Made by a program: the position numbers and the translations under genes. 20,744 nt of DNA from Streptomyces sp. NRRL F-6492 (lineage in GTDB: Bacteria; Actinomycetota; Actinomycetes; Streptomycetales; Streptomycetaceae): NCBI RefSeq assembly GCF_001280125.1, contig NZ_LGEG01000010.1:1-20744 (forward strand). The letters are read 5' to 3'. How positions within the stretch are numbered: position 1 is the first letter of the stretch; every line of letters begins with the position of its first letter. Of the stretch, positions 15,014-20,744 are shown in pieces. The notes beneath the pieces are model-generated. The model did not search any database. It was not told the origin of the DNA and saw nothing but the letters and a program-made list of their open reading frames with translations.

Positions 15014-17053
15014 TCAGCTCGCCGTCTGGTGGTCGGACGGCCGGGTGCCGCGGGGGCCGGGAACCGCGTCGACCGCGGACACGTGCCCGTACTGAGCGGC
15101 CTGGGCGGCGAACATGCCCTGGTACAGGCCGTCGGCGCGGGCCATCAGGTCCTCGTGGGTGCCGTCCTCGACGACACACCCCTGATCGAGGACGTAGATG
15201 TGGTCGGCGCGCATGGTCGCGGCGAGCCGGTGGGTGACGAGCACGACCGCGTGCCCCTCCTCGGCCAGGGACCACAGCCCCTCGAACGCGGCGATCTCCG
15301 CATGGGGATCGAGGGCGCTGGTCGGCTCGTCGACCAGCAGAAACGGCGCCTGTCGATACCTCGTCCGAGCGGACCCCAGCTTCTGCCACTGGCCGCCCGA
15401 GAGCTGGACACCGCGCTCGTAGCCCTTGAACACGATCGAGTCCCAGCCGTGCGGCAGGCCCTCGACCAGGTCGAGCACGTCCGCTTCCTCGGCGGCCTTA
15501 CGGACACGGTCCATGTCCCGGGGACGGTCGCCGGCGCCGATGGCCACGTTCGCGGCTGCCGTCATCTCCCAACGCGGGAAGTCCTGCGCCAGCAAGCCGA
15601 CTTCGGCGAAGACCTGGGCGCGGTCCGCCTCACGCAGTTCGACCCGCTCGCCCGACCCGCCCACCCACCACACGTTTCCCCCGGAGGGCAGCAGCAGCCC
15701 TGCCAGCACCTTCGTGAGCGTGGTCTTGCCCGACCCGTTCGCACCCACCAGGGCCGTGACCTTTCCCCGGGGCACCCGCACGCTCACGCCGTTCAGGGAG
15801 GGGGCGTCGGCCCCCGGGTAGGTGAACGACACCCCTTCTGTCAGGACCTCCAGCGCCGGCGCGGGCAGCGGCGTACCGGAGGACGGAATGGCGTTCTCGC
15901 CCGCCACCTCGATGGCGTCCTCGGTGTCGGTGAGGAAGAGCAACTCCTCGTACAAACGGTTGACCTGCTGCACCAGCGAGGTGAGGCGCGCCGTGGAGGT
16001 GCGGATGGCGATCACCGCCGTGCCGCCGATGGCGAGCGGCAGACCACCGGACGCCAGGAGCCACCACAGCACCCCGTAGCAGGCCAGCGACGCCACACCG
16101 GCGAAGCCGCCGGCGATCAGGTCCGTGGAGGCCTGGGCCCGGGCCAGGCGTCGCTGCTCGGCCTCCGTCTGCCGCGACATCTCCTCATAGCTGGACAGCA
16201 ACTTCCTGCCGGCGGCGTGGACGCGGATCTCCCCGGCGGCGTGCGGGCGGGTCAGGTAGGCCAGCAGGGACGCGATCGCCCTGCGGTGGTCGACCCAGTT
16301 CAGGCGGGAGAGGTACTCGCGGCGCGCGGAGCGGACCGCCCCCCACCCCTTGGGCAGGGCGATCGCCAGCAGCATCGGCAGCAAGGTCCAGTGCAGCGCC
16401 GCGAGCACGACCGCGGCCGCCACCATCCCGATCACCACATTGCCCACGCCGACCGACAGCCGCAGCATGCTGCGGGCCGAGTCCGTACCGAACCTCCCGG
16501 CCTCCAGGACCCGCTGAACCTCCGGCCGCTCGGCCGCTTCGACCTCCACATGAGTGACGGCCGTGTAGTACCGGGCGGAGACCGCCCGCTCCACCTGCGG
16601 CTCCAGCCGGCCCGACATCGCCGTCGACCACGCCGACAGCACCGCGGTCGCCATCGCCGCGACGGCGAGCACCACCAGCGACGGCAGCGCCTCGCGCAGC
16701 TTGTCCGCGGTCGGACCGTCGGCGAAAAGCCGGGTGAGGACGCTGTTGACCGCGACCAGCCCCCAGCCGGCCGTCACGCCCTGCCCGAGCTGCGCCGCCA
16801 CGACCCCGGCGAGTGCTTGCCGGTCCGTCTGCCAGCCTGTACGCAGCACCATGCCCACCATGCGGGGCAGCGCCGCTGCCATGTGCCCGAAGCCGAGCCG
16901 GGTCAGGGGACCTTCGTGCTGGACGTAGGACTGGTCGTAGCGCAGCCGGCCGCCGTACAGCTCCTGCTCGGCGTCCGAGATGCCGGTCGTGGTCGTCGCG
17001 GCGGCCTTCGGCGGGTTCGCGGGCTCGTCGCCGTCTGGTTCGACTGACGTCAA
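15014..17053 (-). CDS. ABC exporter, fused permease and ATPase
   Basis: The 679-aa protein is a type IV ABC exporter half-transporter. Hydrophobic segments lie at about residues 80-105, 125-148, 197-235 (two) and 310-350 (two), giving six membrane spans. The ATPase domain has Walker A GANGSGKTT (about 436), signature LSGGQWQK (about 549), Walker B FLLVDEP (about 570) and H-loop VTHRL (about 604). There is no N-terminal C39 peptidase, so it does not cleave a leader itself. The stretch between signature and Walker B reads KLGSARTRYRQAP instead of the usual R/K-LALARAL-type run. TTG 17053 is chosen for AGAGGAAG about 5 nt upstream; frames upstream lack a good ribosome-binding site. It heads the minus-strand series with NUDIX and methyltransferase genes and is the likely exporter of their product. 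Relatives occur in lanthipeptide-type loci; the cargo is unknown. Confidence 0.88.
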   Translation of the reverse strand: MTSVEPDGDEPANPPKAAATTTTGISDAEQELYGGRLRYDQSYVQHEGPLTRLGFGHMAAALPRMVGMVLRTGWQTDRQALAGVVAAQLGQGVTAGWGLVAVNSVLTRLFADGPTADKLREALPSLVVLAVAAMATAVLSAWSTAMSGRLEPQVERAVSARYYTAVTHVEVEAAERPEVQRVLEAGRFGTDSARSMLRLSVGVGNVVIGMVAAAVVLAALHWTLLPMLLAIALPKGWGAVRSARREYLSRLNWVDHRRAIASLLAYLTRPHAAGEIRVHAAGRKLLSSYEEMSRQTEAEQRRLARAQASTDLIAGGFAGVASLACYGVLWWLLASGGLPLAIGGTAVIAIRTSTARLTSLVQQVNRLYEELLFLTDTEDAIEVAGENAIPSSGTPLPAPALEVLTEGVSFTYPGADAPSLNGVSVRVPRGKVTALVGANGSGKTTLTKVLAGLLLPSGGNVWWVGGSGERVELREADRAQVFAEVGLLAQDFPRWEMTAAANVAIGAGDRPRDMDRVRKAAEEADVLDLVEGLPHGWDSIVFKGYERGVQLSGGQWQKLGSARTRYRQAPFLLVDEPTSALDPHAEIAAFEGLWSLAEEGHAVVLVTHRLAATMRADHIYVLDQGCVVEDGTHEDLMARADGLYQGMFAAQAAQYGHVSAVDAVPGPRGTRPSDHQTAS

Positions 17054-17713
17054 TGTGCTTCCTCTCGTGGACGTGACGGGCGGGTCGGCATGCTCAACGA
17101 CGCCACCGCCATTTCGAACACATGTCTTTCGGACGGGCTGCGCGCACCGGGGTTGAGCGGTTGGGCGAAGGTGCGCAGTGCACCGACCCTTGCCGCACAA
17201 GGGCCTTTAGTCGGAGGCAGGTTGGCCAAAACGCCGATGCTCGAGCGCCGCGGCTCCGCGGGGCCGGCAGGGGCACTTGGGGTCATGGCCGAACAGATCG
17301 GGCCCTGCGCGCTTCCTGGTGGGCACGGTCGAAGGGCCGACCGGCGTACGGCGCGGAAGCCGACGGTGCGCCCCTCCCGGGAACGGGTGTCTTGTCATGG
17401 CGCTGGGGCAGGACGTCGTCAGCGGGGAGAGTTCGGATGAGCGACGGCGGTTTCCCGCCCTGCCGGTGGCCGAGCCGGAGGGCTACGGCGGATGCGTAGG
17501 GCGTGGATCGTGTGCCCGGCGTCGGCGTGGGTGCGGCAGCCGTCGGTGTGGGGACAGCGCCGCGCGCAGTCGTCGGGGTGGACGGCGCGGCAGACGGCCT
17601 GGGCGTCGAGGGCGGCTGTACGACGGGGTTGCTTCTCCGTGCGTCGACGGGGGCGGCCCGACGGCTGCCGTCGCTACTGAAGTGCGTGTGGGAAGTGCTC
17701 TAGGTCGGCTGAC
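17054..17713. other. 660-bp region without a convincing gene; decayed or regulatory sequence
   Basis: No frame here has both a good ribosome-binding site and recognisable sequence. Three things stand out. A minus-strand ATG at 17286 opens 78 codons ending in TGA at 17050-17052, overlapping the exporter's TTG start (ATTGA). CCCTTG (17187-17192) and CAAGGG (17198-17203) form a perfect hairpin followed by TTT. On the minus strand, 17419-17673 is open for 85 codons with no start codon but reads as protein rich in Cys and His (AVCRAVHPDDCARRCPHTDG), like the remains of a zinc-binding protein. Promoters of the exporter and of the gene at 17714 should lie here, but I could not identify them. Confidence 0.45.
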
Positions 17714-18235
17714 ATGTCTGGGCGGGGTCGAAGTTATCGATATGTCGGACCGGTCGAGCTGAAGGCTGCCGTCCGGCCTGGTGAGAGCGGGCGTCGGATC
17801 GGCTCGGCGGCTGACTTCGCTGACTGGGCCGCAGAGCGATCGATGGTGGAGCTGGCCGAACCGTTCACCTTCGTGGTCGGTATGGACGGTGTGCTTCGGC
17901 TGGCGCCGCGGCGAAGCGAGCACGTGGCCTGCGCCGGCGGAGACACGGTCCTCAGTGCCGGCGAGATCGGTTTCACGCGCGAGGCAGGCCGGTGGACCGT
18001 GGACGAGGTCAGTAACCAGTCCACCGGGTACTGCCCGGACGTCACCTCCTGGGGCGGTGTCGCCCGCGCTCTGGACGCTGTAAAGCTCCAGCGGCCCTCC
18101 GGCTTCACCCACGAGGTGGTGTTCCGGCGGTGCCCCAACTGCCAGGAACGCAACATCGTGCGTGAGGACGACTTCGTCTGCGTCTTCTGCGGCAGTGATC
18201 TGCCCCCGGCATGGAACGTGGATCCCACCGCGTGA
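17714..18235 (+). CDS. Conserved hypothetical protein with C-terminal zinc ribbon
   Basis: The 173-aa protein resembles a conserved actinobacterial protein of unknown function. Its N-terminal two thirds are an alpha/beta region with FTFVVGMDGVLRLAPRRSEH and the striking NQSTGYCPD. The C-terminus has CPNC (about residues 141-144) and CVFC (about 156-159), a treble or ribbon-type zinc site with 11 residues between the knuckles. No signal peptide or membrane segment is seen. ATG 17714 has only a weak AGGTCGG upstream. The gene stands between decayed sequence on the left and transposase remnants on the right, so context says little about its job. Its intact, conserved-looking frame argues that it is functional. 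Confidence 0.75.
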   Translation: MSGRGRSYRYVGPVELKAAVRPGESGRRIGSAADFADWAAERSMVELAEPFTFVVGMDGVLRLAPRRSEHVACAGGDTVLSAGEIGFTREAGRWTVDEVSNQSTGYCPDVTSWGGVARALDAVKLQRPSGFTHEVVFRRCPNCQERNIVREDDFVCVFCGSDLPPAWNVDPTA

Positions 18236-18248
18236 CCGCCGGGGGCCA

Positions 18249-18560
18249 CAGCCACTCGTCGACGGCAGCGACCAGAACAGTCGCTTCATGGCGGACCGCG
18301 CGCTTGTCGTACTGCGCGGCGACAGCGCGGTGCCTCTTGAGTCGGTTGATCCCGCACTCGACCACGTGCCGTTCGTGGTGGTCGACCGGGTCGAAGCGCG
18401 GCGACCGGCCGCCACGAGAACCGAGCCTTCGACGGTTGCGCGCCTGGCCGGCCCGGTCCGGCCCGAGGCGGGGCACGCGGACCTTGTCCAGCACGGGTTC
18501 GTACCGCGGCGCGCCCCCGCGCTGTCCTGTCGTGACCACGATCGCCATCAACGGCTTCAG
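18249..18560 (-). pseudogene. IS5-family transposase remnant, minus strand
   Basis: The frame from 18560 to 18249 reads as the later part of a Streptomyces IS5-family transposase. It has LKPLMAIVVTTGQRGGAPRY, then RVPRLGPDRAG, then RNRRRLGSRGGRSPRFD, HHERHVVECGINRLKRHRAV, and a final AVDEWL. The DDE-domain segment usually found between LGP-RG and ARNRRR (the ADKAY region) is missing, which indicates an in-frame internal deletion near 18440. The N-terminal third of the transposase is absent. The frame reads past EWL because the original stop codon is lost. Confidence 0.75.
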
Positions 18561-18569
18561 CGCTGACCG

Positions 18570-18716
18570 CTGTTCATCAGGGAGGTCTACCGGCGCCGCA
18601 ACGAAGCGGAGCGAACGATCAACCGGCTGAAGACCTTCCGTGCGGTCGTAACTCGATACGACGGGAAAGCCAACGCCTTTCACGGGACGGTCACCGTCGC
18701 TTCGATCCGGCTCCGG
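18570..18716 (+). pseudogene. Second IS5-family transposase remnant, plus strand
   Basis: The plus-strand frame from 18570 reads FIREVYRRRNEAERTINRLK, then FRAVVTRYDGKANAFHGTV and TVASIRLRP. This is the C-terminus of another IS5-family transposase, where YRRRNEAERTINRLK carries the catalytic Glu. Only about 49 codons are left. It is tail-to-tail with the remnant at 18249-18560 and comes from a different subgroup. Confidence 0.75.
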
Positions 18717-19012
18717 CCGCATACGTGGGTTCGCTCGGCCCTGCTCCAGCATGCGTGCAGCGTCGTCCGGGATCCGGGGGAAGGGACATCGGGCCATCGC
18801 GCAGCGGCCCACGCGTCGAGATCGACGGCGGGAACGGCATCGACGAAGACCCGCGGCGGTTGGAGGCCATGTGTGGTGATGCAGTGCGTGATCAGGAACG
18901 GAGCGGCATGGGCGATGCCGGGCACGCCCGGGATCCGGACCTCCCCGTTCCCTTTCCGGAGCCCCTCCTCAGGACACAGGTCGCACTCGTGCACCCCGAG
19001 GCAGACGTTCAT
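18680..19012 (-). pseudogene. Truncated conserved hypothetical protein
   Basis: ATG 19012 has AGGAGG 8 nt upstream. The frame of 110 codons reads MNVCLGVHECDLCPEEG, GNGEVRIPG, HAAPFLITHCITTHGLQPP and FVDAVPAVDLDAWAAARWPD. This resembles small actinobacterial proteins with a CxxC near the start and an xAAPxLIxHYIxxHGYxPPxxF block, whose function is unknown. The last 30 or so codons run into the plus-strand transposase remnant and look foreign, so the C-terminus is probably lost. The family resemblance is from memory and should be searched. Confidence 0.5.
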
Positions 19013-19112
19013 CCACCGGACCTCCTGAACAACCTGCGAAAACCCCGGTGGGAAGCCTCCCCGCCAGGGCGGAGCGATGTTCCTCACAATCCTCGGGCGG
19101 CATGTGCCGGTG

Positions 19113-19118
19113 TAGAGT
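19113..19118 (+). promoter_or_regulatory. Candidate -10 box for the panD operon
   Basis: TAGAGT matches the actinobacterial -10 pattern TANNNT. It lies 57 bp upstream of the panD GTG. No good -35 is found at 16-18 bp, which is common for Streptomyces promoters with weak -35 elements. Weak evidence. Confidence 0.25.
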
Positions 19119-19175
19119 CGAGGCCGCCCTTGACCTGCAGAAAGCAGGCAGGGAGCCGTCTTCGAGGAGTCCACA

Positions 19176-19601
19176 GTGCTGCGCACTCTGTTCAAGTCCA
19201 AGATCCACCGCGCCACCGTCACCCAGGCCGATCTGCACTACGTCGGTTCGGTCACCGTCGACGTGGAGTTGATGGAGGCGGCCGACCTGCTCCCCGGTGA
19301 GCTGGTGCACATCGTCGACATCGACAACGGCGCCCGCCTGGAGACGTACGTCATCGAGGGCGAGCGGGGATCCGGCGTCATCGGCATCAACGGCGCCGCC
19401 GCGCACCTCGTGCACCCCGGTGACCTCGTCATCCTCATCAGTTACGCGCAGGTCGAGGACGCGGAGGCGCGGACGTTCGTGCCGCGCGTCGTGCACGTCG
19501 ACGGCGAGAACCGCATCGTGGAACTGGGGGCCGACGCGTCCGCGCCCGTTCCCGGCAGCGACACGGTGCGCGCGCCGCACGCCGTGCCCGCCCGGGGCTG
19601 A
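19176..19601 (+). CDS. panD: Aspartate 1-decarboxylase
   Basis: The 141-aa protein is the pyruvoyl-dependent enzyme that converts L-aspartate to beta-alanine for pantothenate and coenzyme A synthesis. The self-cleavage site Gly24-Ser25 is exactly in place, and Ser25 becomes the pyruvoyl group. K9, H11, R54, T57, Y58, N72 and the following GAA match the residues known from the Escherichia coli enzyme. The chain is about 15 residues longer than the E. coli enzyme at its C-terminus. GTG 19176 is preceded by GAGGAG (19164-19169) at 6 nt. A GNAT gene follows after 23 nt and an Asp/Glu racemase-like gene after that, forming one transcription unit. Actinobacterial PanD is generally regarded as self-maturing. 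Confidence 0.97.
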   Translation: MLRTLFKSKIHRATVTQADLHYVGSVTVDVELMEAADLLPGELVHIVDIDNGARLETYVIEGERGSGVIGINGAAAHLVHPGDLVILISYAQVEDAEARTFVPRVVHVDGENRIVELGADASAPVPGSDTVRAPHAVPARG

Positions 19602-19624
19602 GTACGAACCGAGGAGGACACCGC

Positions 19625-19969
19625 ATGGCCGAGCCGCGGATCCGCGACGACCGGGCGAAGGGCCGGCTGGAGGCGTTCGAGGAGGACGCCCCCGTCGGTG
19701 TCGTCGTCTACCTCGTCCTCGACGCCGAGCCCCACGCCCTGGTGGCGGTCCACACCGTCGTCGAGGAGGAGCACGAGGGGAAGGGGATCGCCGGGGCGCT
19801 CGTGCGCGAGCTCTACGCCACCGCCGCCCGCGAGGGCGTGCCCGTCGTACCGCTCTGCTCGTACGCCGCGCGGTGGGCCGAGCGCCATCCCGACGAGGCG
19901 CCCGTACCGCCGGACGAGGTGGTCCGTGCGGCGAAGGATCAGCTCAGGGCCACCCCGAGCCTGTGGTGA
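19625..19969 (+). CDS. Small GNAT-family N-acetyltransferase
   Basis: The 114-aa protein has the compact GNAT fold of the YjdJ-like type. The strand-4 segment (ALVAVHTVVEEE) leads into the acyl-CoA-binding loop HEGKGIAGAL, then a helix (VRELYATAAREG) and a strand PVVPLCSYAARWAERHP, which is the typical C-terminal end of this subgroup. ATG 19625 has GAGGAGG (19611-19617) 7 nt upstream. It lies 23 nt after panD and overlaps the next gene by 4 nt. Its substrate is unknown. Position next to panD recalls PanZ, the GNAT protein that triggers PanD maturation in enterobacteria. This protein is a different, smaller GNAT type, so the parallel is speculative. Confidence 0.85.
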   Translation: MAEPRIRDDRAKGRLEAFEEDAPVGVVVYLVLDAEPHALVAVHTVVEEEHEGKGIAGALVRELYATAAREGVPVVPLCSYAARWAERHPDEAPVPPDEVVRAAKDQLRATPSLW

Positions 19970-20631
19970 ACCCCGTCGGCACCCTGGTCCTGCTGCACAC
20001 CTCGCCGGTCCACGTCCCCGTCTTCGACGCCCTGCGCGACCGGCACCACCCCGGGCTCGTCCTGCGGCACCTCGTCGACGAGGAACTGCTCGTGCGGGCC
20101 CGGGAGGCGGGCCCCGGCGCCGTCGCCGGGTCCGTGGCCGCCGTGCTCGCCGCGGCCGTCGCGGACGGCGCCGACGCCGTGCTCTGCACCTGCTCCACCC
20201 TCGGCGGGGTGGCCGAGGGCGCGGCGGCCGTCCTCGGCGTGCCCGTGCTCCGGGTGGACCGGCCGATGGCCGCCGAGGCCGCCCGGGCCCGCCACGTCGT
20301 CGTCGTGGCCGCCCTGCGCTCCACCCTGGAGCCCACCGTCGCCCTCATCGCCGAGGAATCGGGCCCGCGCGCCTGCTCCGTGAGCACGGTGGTGGTGGAA
20401 GGGGCCTGGGAGCGGTTCGAGGCGGGGGACCGGGAGGGGTACCTCGACGCCGTGACGGCGGCTCTGGACCGGGCGCCCGTCACGGCGGACGCCGTCGTCG
20501 TCCTCGCCCAGGCGTCCATGGCCGACGCCGCCGGACGGACCTCCACCCCGATGCCCGTCCTGTCCAGCCCCCGCCCCGGACTCGCGGCGGCCGCGAAGGC
20601 GGCGCGTGCGGGGGCGGCGGCCCGGGGCTGA
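19966..20631 (+). CDS. Asp/Glu racemase-family protein
   Basis: The 221-aa protein begins at GTG 19966, which overlaps the GNAT stop codon in the arrangement GTGA, so translation is probably coupled. The N-terminal half has the alpha/beta racemase fold with LCTCSTLGG (C74 and C76), the usual position of the first catalytic cysteine. The second catalytic cysteine is replaced: the matching segment near residue 185 is VLAQASMADA. This makes a true two-base racemase unlikely, and family members with one cysteine act on other acids or are uncharacterised. Co-transcription with panD suggests a link to aspartate or beta-alanine metabolism, but this is inference. A small GACCC-GAA-GGGTC hairpin overlaps its stop codon (20630-20642). 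Confidence 0.8.
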   Translation: MNPVGTLVLLHTSPVHVPVFDALRDRHHPGLVLRHLVDEELLVRAREAGPGAVAGSVAAVLAAAVADGADAVLCTCSTLGGVAEGAAAVLGVPVLRVDRPMAAEAARARHVVVVAALRSTLEPTVALIAEESGPRACSVSTVVVEGAWERFEAGDREGYLDAVTAALDRAPVTADAVVVLAQASMADAAGRTSTPMPVLSSPRPGLAAAAKAARAGAAARG

Positions 20632-20714
20632 CCCGAAGGGTCGATCCGACGGGCGCCGGGACCTTCGCCGCGCCACCCTGGGAAGCGACCGCCCCGACGA
20701 GCGAGAGGCCCGTG

Positions 20715-20744
20715 ATGACCCGCCCCGCCCCCGTCCCGCTGCCC
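20715..20744 (+). CDS. Start of a gene cut by the window edge
   Basis: ATG 20715 follows GAGAGG (20703-20708) at 6 nt and opens MTRPAPVPLP, still open at the end of the window. GTG 20712 is an in-frame alternative. The product cannot be identified. Confidence 0.4.
   Translation, partial: MTRPAPVPLP

Noticed and set aside
11431..15237. A 1268-codon open frame on the plus strand
   Set aside because: It is antisense to the PIMT, methyltransferase and NUDIX frames, shows no family motif, and is explained by the lack of stop codons in GC-rich DNA.
14915..17047. A 710-codon plus-strand frame opposite the exporter
   Set aside because: Antisense shadow; the exporter has all ABC motifs on the other strand.
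19625..19969. Assigning the GNAT gene as panZ/panM
   Set aside because: The protein is of a smaller YjdJ-like type and actinobacterial PanD is thought to mature by itself; position alone is not enough.

Overview
The window is very GC-rich and uses GTG/TTG starts and Shine-Dalgarno sites of the GAGGAG type. Its protein families are a PAS/GAF/SpoIIE/HATPase phosphatase, IclR regulators, lone PIMT-like methyltransferases, Recombination-endonuclease-VII HNH proteins and IS5 remnants. All of this points to Streptomyces or a close relative. No RNA gene or CRISPR array was seen.

Positions 1-3711 form a catabolic module. A gamma-resorcylate-decarboxylase-type amidohydrolase (minus strand) is divergent from an MhpA-like FAD aromatic hydroxylase and shares a promoter region containing a palindrome. 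An IclR regulator follows, after a tandem array of 8-bp units. Positions 3712-4150 have no convincing gene but hold three tandem 20-bp repeats and an IS200/IS605-like hairpin. Positions 4151-6523 encode a PAS-PAS-GAF-SpoIIE-HATPase signalling protein. Positions 6556-9883 form a second catabolic module: an IclR regulator divergent from a pair of unrelated amidohydrolases.

Position 9949-11402 holds a small overlapping ORF and an Endonuclease VII-type HNH protein. Positions 11473-17053, all on the minus strand, are the most interesting part. In transcription order they are an ABC exporter, a protein with three NUDIX domains, a truncated SAM methyltransferase, a small Arg-rich ORF with a strong ribosome-binding site, and a PIMT-like O-methyltransferase. 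This resembles the stand-alone PIMT loci of RiPP biology (imiditide/pamtide type). It has been damaged, because the 3' end of the PIMT gene is fused in frame to an internally deleted IS5-family transposase.

Positions 17054-17713 are a non-coding or decayed stretch. They are followed by a conserved zinc-ribbon protein of unknown function (17714-18235), two tail-to-tail IS5 transposase remnants (18249-18716) and a truncated conserved hypothetical gene (18680-19012). From 19176 the sequence is ordinary housekeeping: panD, a small GNAT protein, an Asp/Glu racemase-like protein (panD-GNAT gap 23 bp, then a 4-bp overlap), and the first codons of another gene at the right edge.
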